Shown here: positions 5,591 to 8,702 of the stretch, in pieces | How the letters are laid out: each line of letters starts with the position of its first letter | Numbering within the stretch: the stretch's first letter is position 1 | Origin: Planctomycetaceae bacterium | Lineage (GTDB): Bacteria; Planctomycetota; Planctomycetia; Planctomycetales; Planctomycetaceae | Assembly (NCBI GenBank): GCA_029259875.1 | Contig: JAJDEK010000198.1 | Location: forward strand, 1-8,702 | DNA: 8,702 nucleotides | Reading direction: 5' to 3' | Notes under the pieces: model-generated | What the model was told of the DNA's origin: nothing | Databases searched by the model: none | What the model saw: only the letters and a program-made list of their open reading frames with translations | Translations under genes and position numbers: made by a program

Positions 5591-6007
5591 TTGTCAAGTA
5601 ACACAAATCATATTCATCAAATGTTATCGTCATCCTTTTCACCAAACAGACATCCCATAAAGCAGTGTGGCATTCTAGCCGGTGTGTTAATTAGTTTGTT
5701 TCTGGTTCTCTGTTTGCCTGCCTATTTCAGTGTAGGATCGAAAGCAGTTGAAGGTCTTGCGTATGCAACCATACTCTGTCTAACACCTGGTATCATTCTA
5801 TTTCTGATATCCGGATTTTTGATTCGTGGAGTCGCTCCTGTGGCTACTATGACAATCTCAATTCTGACAAGATTAATGATCGTTGGAATCGGAACCATCG
5901 CCCTTTTAAACTCGCGGCCTGATTTTCGTTTTCCTGAATTTTTGATTTGGCTATTGATTTGTTACTTTGTGTCTCTATTGGTTGAAACCTTGTTGATCAT
6001 TCGGTAA
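5591..6007 (+). CDS. atpI: AtpI-like ATP synthase subunit I
   Basis: This is a four-helix membrane protein of up to 138 residues in the usual place of atpI, directly before atpB. Predicted helices are about 27-47, 55-77, 83-106 and 115-136, with the positive segment SILTRLM (90-96) and the final YFVSLLVETLLIIR, resembling the ATP synthase I family. AtpI is thought to help assemble the c-ring and is not in the mature complex. The identification rests more on position and topology than on strong motifs. The start is unclear: the TTG at 5591 has no ribosome binding site and follows a small hairpin (GATCA 5572-5576 / TGATC 5581-5585), and ATG 5621 (residue 11) is the alternative. It ends 66 nt before atpB. 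Confidence 0.6.
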   Translation: MSSNTNHIHQMLSSSFSPNRHPIKQCGILAGVLISLFLVLCLPAYFSVGSKAVEGLAYATILCLTPGIILFLISGFLIRGVAPVATMTISILTRLMIVGIGTIALLNSRPDFRFPEFLIWLLICYFVSLLVETLLIIR

Positions 6008-6073
6008 TCTGCCGGAGCAGTTTAGTATTAACAGTGTATTGAGTTAGATATATTTTTGAATTGAGCTTAAAAA

Positions 6074-6939
6074 ATGGCCTCCGGTCACTCTGATACATTC
6101 CATCATGTTCGCGATTTTCCTCACTTCGAACTTCCGAGAGGAATTCATGTCGAATTGCCGAGTTTATTCGGGCTGCAAATCACGAAGTTCATGTTATTAC
6201 AGTTAGTGGCAGTTGTCTTTCTCTTTCTGGTTTTTCGCGGGTTGGCTAAGCGTGCTCGTGGCGGGCAGGTCGTAACCGGTCGCTGGTGGAACTTTTGGGA
6301 AACGCTTGTCATCTATATGCGTGACCAAGTGGTTCGGCCAACTATCGGGTATGGACACCACCATGACGACGACCATGGCCATGATCAGCACGAAGCACAA
6401 AAAGTGGGGCATCCTGCCGATAAGTATCTTCCTTTTATACTCTCTTGTTTTTTTTATGTTTTGATTTGCAATCTCCTAGGGGCTTTCCCCTGGTTAGGAT
6501 CTGCCACTGGTGAGTTAAATGTCACTATCGCACTTGCCTTTACAACATTCTGTGCGGTCGTCATGTATGGATCGAGAGAACAGGGTTTCATTCAATTTTG
6601 GTTATCGTTAGCACCTTCCATGGACCTTCCTTATCCTTGGATGAAGTATATTTTCGTCCCCATGCTTTGGGTTATTGAATTTGTTGGATTTTTAATTAAA
6701 CACGCTGTATTGGCGATTCGATTGTTTGCCAATATTATGGCGGGTCATACTGTCATTGCAGTTTTTCTCGGATTTATCGCACTTACCGCGGAATCCGGAC
6801 TATGGGCGATTGTGATGCCTGCGAGCATCCTCGCCCAAATTTCAATTGGCATGCTGGAATTATTTGTTGCATTCCTGCAAGCCTATGTTTTTGCGTTTCT
6901 TGCAACTCTGTTTATTGGAGCTGCTGTAAATCCTCACTA

Positions 6940-6940
<1 letters not shown>
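6074..6940 (+). CDS. atpB: ATP synthase F0 subunit a
   Basis: Subunit a forms the two proton half-channels against the c-ring in the membrane. At 288 residues it is slightly longer than the E. coli protein. The first helix is at about 38-56. TM2 begins near 118. LNVTIALAF (148-156) matches the conserved NVT helix. The essential arginine is R216 in HAVLAIRLFANIMAGH (210-225, E. coli R210). The last helix, with LELFVAFLQAYVFAFLATLFIGA (261-283), carries the conserved Q269. Aligned by eye, H225 stands where E. coli has E219 and E262 where it has H245. This is the exchanged pair also found in mitochondrial subunit a. A His/Asp-rich insert (95-113) lies in the TM1-TM2 loop. The ATG at 6074 has no clear Shine-Dalgarno sequence. 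The identification is secure. Confidence 0.96.
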
Positions 6941-7366
<426 letters not shown>

Positions 7367-7377
7367 ACTGTTTTTAG

Positions 7378-7415
7378 AGAGAAAGCCGTCCTCATTATCT
7401 GAGAACGGTTTCTCT
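7378..7415 (+). terminator. Hairpin in the atpE-atpF gap, possible partial terminator
   Basis: AGAGAAA (7378-7384) pairs with TTTCTCT (7409-7415). After a bulged G7385, CCGT (7386-7389) pairs with ACGG (7405-7408). After a C-A mismatch, CTCA (7391-7394) pairs with TGAG (7400-7403) around TTATC. That makes 15 pairs in all. The sequence after it is pyrimidine-rich (TCTATTTCTTCT from 7417) but not a clean T-run. It begins 11 nt after the atpE stop. It may stop part of the transcripts or protect the atpE mRNA 3' end, and so favour c over b. Confidence 0.5.
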
Positions 7416-7448
7416 TCTATTTCTTCTGGTTACTGAGAGCCTTTGATC

Positions 7449-8075
7449 ATGTTGAAAAGTCTTTGCACACGCCGTTGCCTCATTATGTTGATCATCATGA
7501 GTAGCATGATATTGGGCAGTGGATTAATCGATTCTTCAGCCTCATTATATGCGGCTGAAGACGCATCCCATCCTCAAGGGGCTCCTTTGGATTGGAAAAC
7601 GGACTTAGCAATATGGTCATTTCTTGTTTTTGTGATCTTTATTCTCGTGCTCAAAAAGTATGCTTGGGGCCCACTCATTCAAGCACTGGATGATCGGGAA
7701 TTAAGAGTCATTACTGCAATCGATAAAGCAGAATCAAAACAAAAAGAATCTGAAGATTTAGTTAAAGAACATGCACGCAAAATTGAGGCTGCTCAGGATG
7801 AGATTCAGGCAATGATGGTTGAAGCTCGTTCTGATGCAGATCGTATCAAACAGGACATCCTCGAACAGGCACGACAGGAAGCGGAAAAGATCAAGTCTCA
7901 TACACTTGATGAGATTGAACGAGCTCGCGAACTAGCCTTAAAGGATCTATTTGATCAATTGAATGGTCGAGTCATTGATGCAACAGAACAAGTCTTAGGA
8001 CGTGCACTTAATGAGTCCGACCGCGAACGACTGATTGAAGAGGCTTTGTCTCAGATTTCAGGTAGTTCTAACTAA
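7449..8075 (+). CDS. atpF: ATP synthase F0 subunit b with N-terminal signal-like extension
   Basis: Subunit b is the peripheral stalk that holds F1 (through delta and alpha) against subunit a. From the ATG at 7449 it has 208 residues, against about 156 in E. coli. A basic start and hydrophobic stretch (about 8-27), with a likely cut near SLYA-AED (about 35), look like a signal peptide. The true membrane anchor is at about 53-69 (LAIWSFLVFVIFILVL), followed by the conserved KKYAWGPLIQALDDRE (69-84). A long charged helix, about 85-170, is a coiled coil. The C-terminus (VIDATEQVLGRALNESDRERLIEEAL) is the delta-binding part. GAGAG about 9 nt upstream is a moderate ribosome binding site and favours this ATG over the TTG at 7443. 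Only one b gene is visible, so there is no b/b' pair here. Confidence 0.93.
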   Translation: MLKSLCTRRCLIMLIIMSSMILGSGLIDSSASLYAAEDASHPQGAPLDWKTDLAIWSFLVFVIFILVLKKYAWGPLIQALDDRELRVITAIDKAESKQKESEDLVKEHARKIEAAQDEIQAMMVEARSDADRIKQDILEQARQEAEKIKSHTLDEIERARELALKDLFDQLNGRVIDATEQVLGRALNESDRERLIEEALSQISGSSN

Positions 8076-8097
8076 GAGTTTAGAGACCCAATTTTTT

Positions 8098-8125
8098 ATT
8101 CAAACTAAGCGAGTGCAGTTTGAAT
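8098..8125 (+). repeat. Hairpin in the atpF-atpH gap
   Basis: ATTCAAACT (8098-8106) is the perfect reverse complement of AGTTTGAAT (8117-8125), with a 10-nt loop. A T-run (8092-8097) stands before, not after, the stem, so it is not a terminator in the plus direction. It lies 23 nt before the atpH ATG and may be a processing or stability element. Confidence 0.5.
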
Positions 8126-8148
8126 CATTATTCCTTTAGCTGTGAGTT

Positions 8149-8702
8149 ATGGTCCGCGTGAACGATCAGAATGAAGTAAAAACTCATGTTCCAAGTGTGA
8201 TGGAAGACCCGAGTGCAAGATCAGTTGCGAAGGTTTATTCCAAAGCATTTCTTGGTTCGATTAAAGAATCTGATAGAGATTCCATGATCGAAGAGTTTAC
8301 CGAAGTTCTAGATCTGGCCATGACTCAGCAACCAGTGTTTGGAAAAATGTTGATGTCAAACTCGCTCAATAAAGATGAGCGGTTAAGCCTGGTGGATCGA
8401 GTATTCGCTCCCCATGCTTCAGAACTCCTAACAAGTTGTCTTAGAGTTCTGGCTCGCCATGAAAGACTGGAGCTTCTACCACTGATTTTTACTCAAATTC
8501 AAACATTACGCGACTCTGAAGCCGGAAAAAAAGCGGTCACAGTTCGGTCTGCGTTTGAGTTAACAGAACAGACACTTACGAGTATTAAGCAATGTTTGAA
8601 TGAAGCTCTGGGTTTTTCCCCAGTAATAGAAACATCAATAGACCAATCTGTAATCGGTGGTCTTGTAATTCAGGTTGATGACACAGTATATGACGGTTCA
8701 CT
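8149..8702 (+). CDS. atpH: ATP synthase F1 subunit delta, 3' end cut by window
   Basis: Delta (OSCP) joins the top of F1 to the b stalk. The frame from ATG 8149 is open to the window edge, giving 184 complete codons; the gene continues beyond. The N-terminal helical domain begins with SARSVAKVYSKAFLGS (22-37), and CLRVLARHERLELLPLIF (97-114) is the conserved middle stretch. AVTVRSAFELT (129-139) corresponds to the family's A-V-SA motif. IGGLVIQVDDTVYDGS (169-184) is the C-terminal signature, usually close to the end of the protein, so little is missing. About 20 residues precede the conserved N-terminal helix; Met18 (8200) is a possible shorter start, but neither has a clear ribosome binding site. 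Order and spacing after atpF confirm the identity. Confidence 0.93.
   Translation, partial: MVRVNDQNEVKTHVPSVMEDPSARSVAKVYSKAFLGSIKESDRDSMIEEFTEVLDLAMTQQPVFGKMLMSNSLNKDERLSLVDRVFAPHASELLTSCLRVLARHERLELLPLIFTQIQTLRDSEAGKKAVTVRSAFELTEQTLTSIKQCLNEALGFSPVIETSIDQSVIGGLVIQVDDTVYDGS

Overview
The window looks like a stretch of bacterial chromosome, most likely from a planctomycete (Planctomycetota). That assignment is an inference. It rests on the DUF4912 protein with an N-terminal SAP/Rho_N-like motif, the rather weak or absent Shine-Dalgarno sequences, and the general look of the proteins. No rRNA or other strict marker is present. Nearly every gene is housekeeping; there is no CRISPR array, transposase, phage gene, tRNA or rRNA.

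Layout. Positions 1-384 hold no convincing gene and lead into ilvN (385-900, acetolactate synthase small subunit) and ilvC (1072-2076, ketol-acid reductoisomerase). These are two steps of valine/isoleucine/leucine synthesis and are closed by a strong intrinsic terminator (2105-2143). The ilvN-ilvC gap contains an RNA-type hairpin and a 48-codon ORF rich in Leu/Val/Ile codons that overlaps the ilvC start. A promoter-like pair (2208-2236) then precedes a radical SAM protein of the COG0731 type (2275-3147). This gene converges on a minus-strand DUF4912 protein (3195-4313), with a long hairpin shared between the two 3' ends.

From about 4380 to 5121 there is an AT-rich, apparently gene-free stretch with several inverted repeats and, near its 3' end, stems that exclude each other. 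After it comes the F-type ATP synthase operon in classical order: atpZ-like (5136-5543), atpI-like (5591-6007), atpB (a, 6074-6940), atpE (c, 7025-7366), atpF (b, 7449-8075) and atpH (delta, from 8149, cut by the window end). The remaining F1 genes (atpA, G, D, C) presumably follow outside the window. Hairpins sit in the atpE-atpF and atpF-atpH gaps, only atpE has a strong ribosome binding site, and atpZ and atpI appear to use TTG starts. This pattern fits unequal output of the subunits from one transcript.

No clearly new multigene system is visible. The most worthwhile leads are the Leu/Val/Ile-rich leader-like ORF before ilvC, the structured gene-free region before the atp operon, the signal peptides on subunits c and b, the His/Asp-rich cytoplasmic loop of subunit a, and the DUF4912 protein.
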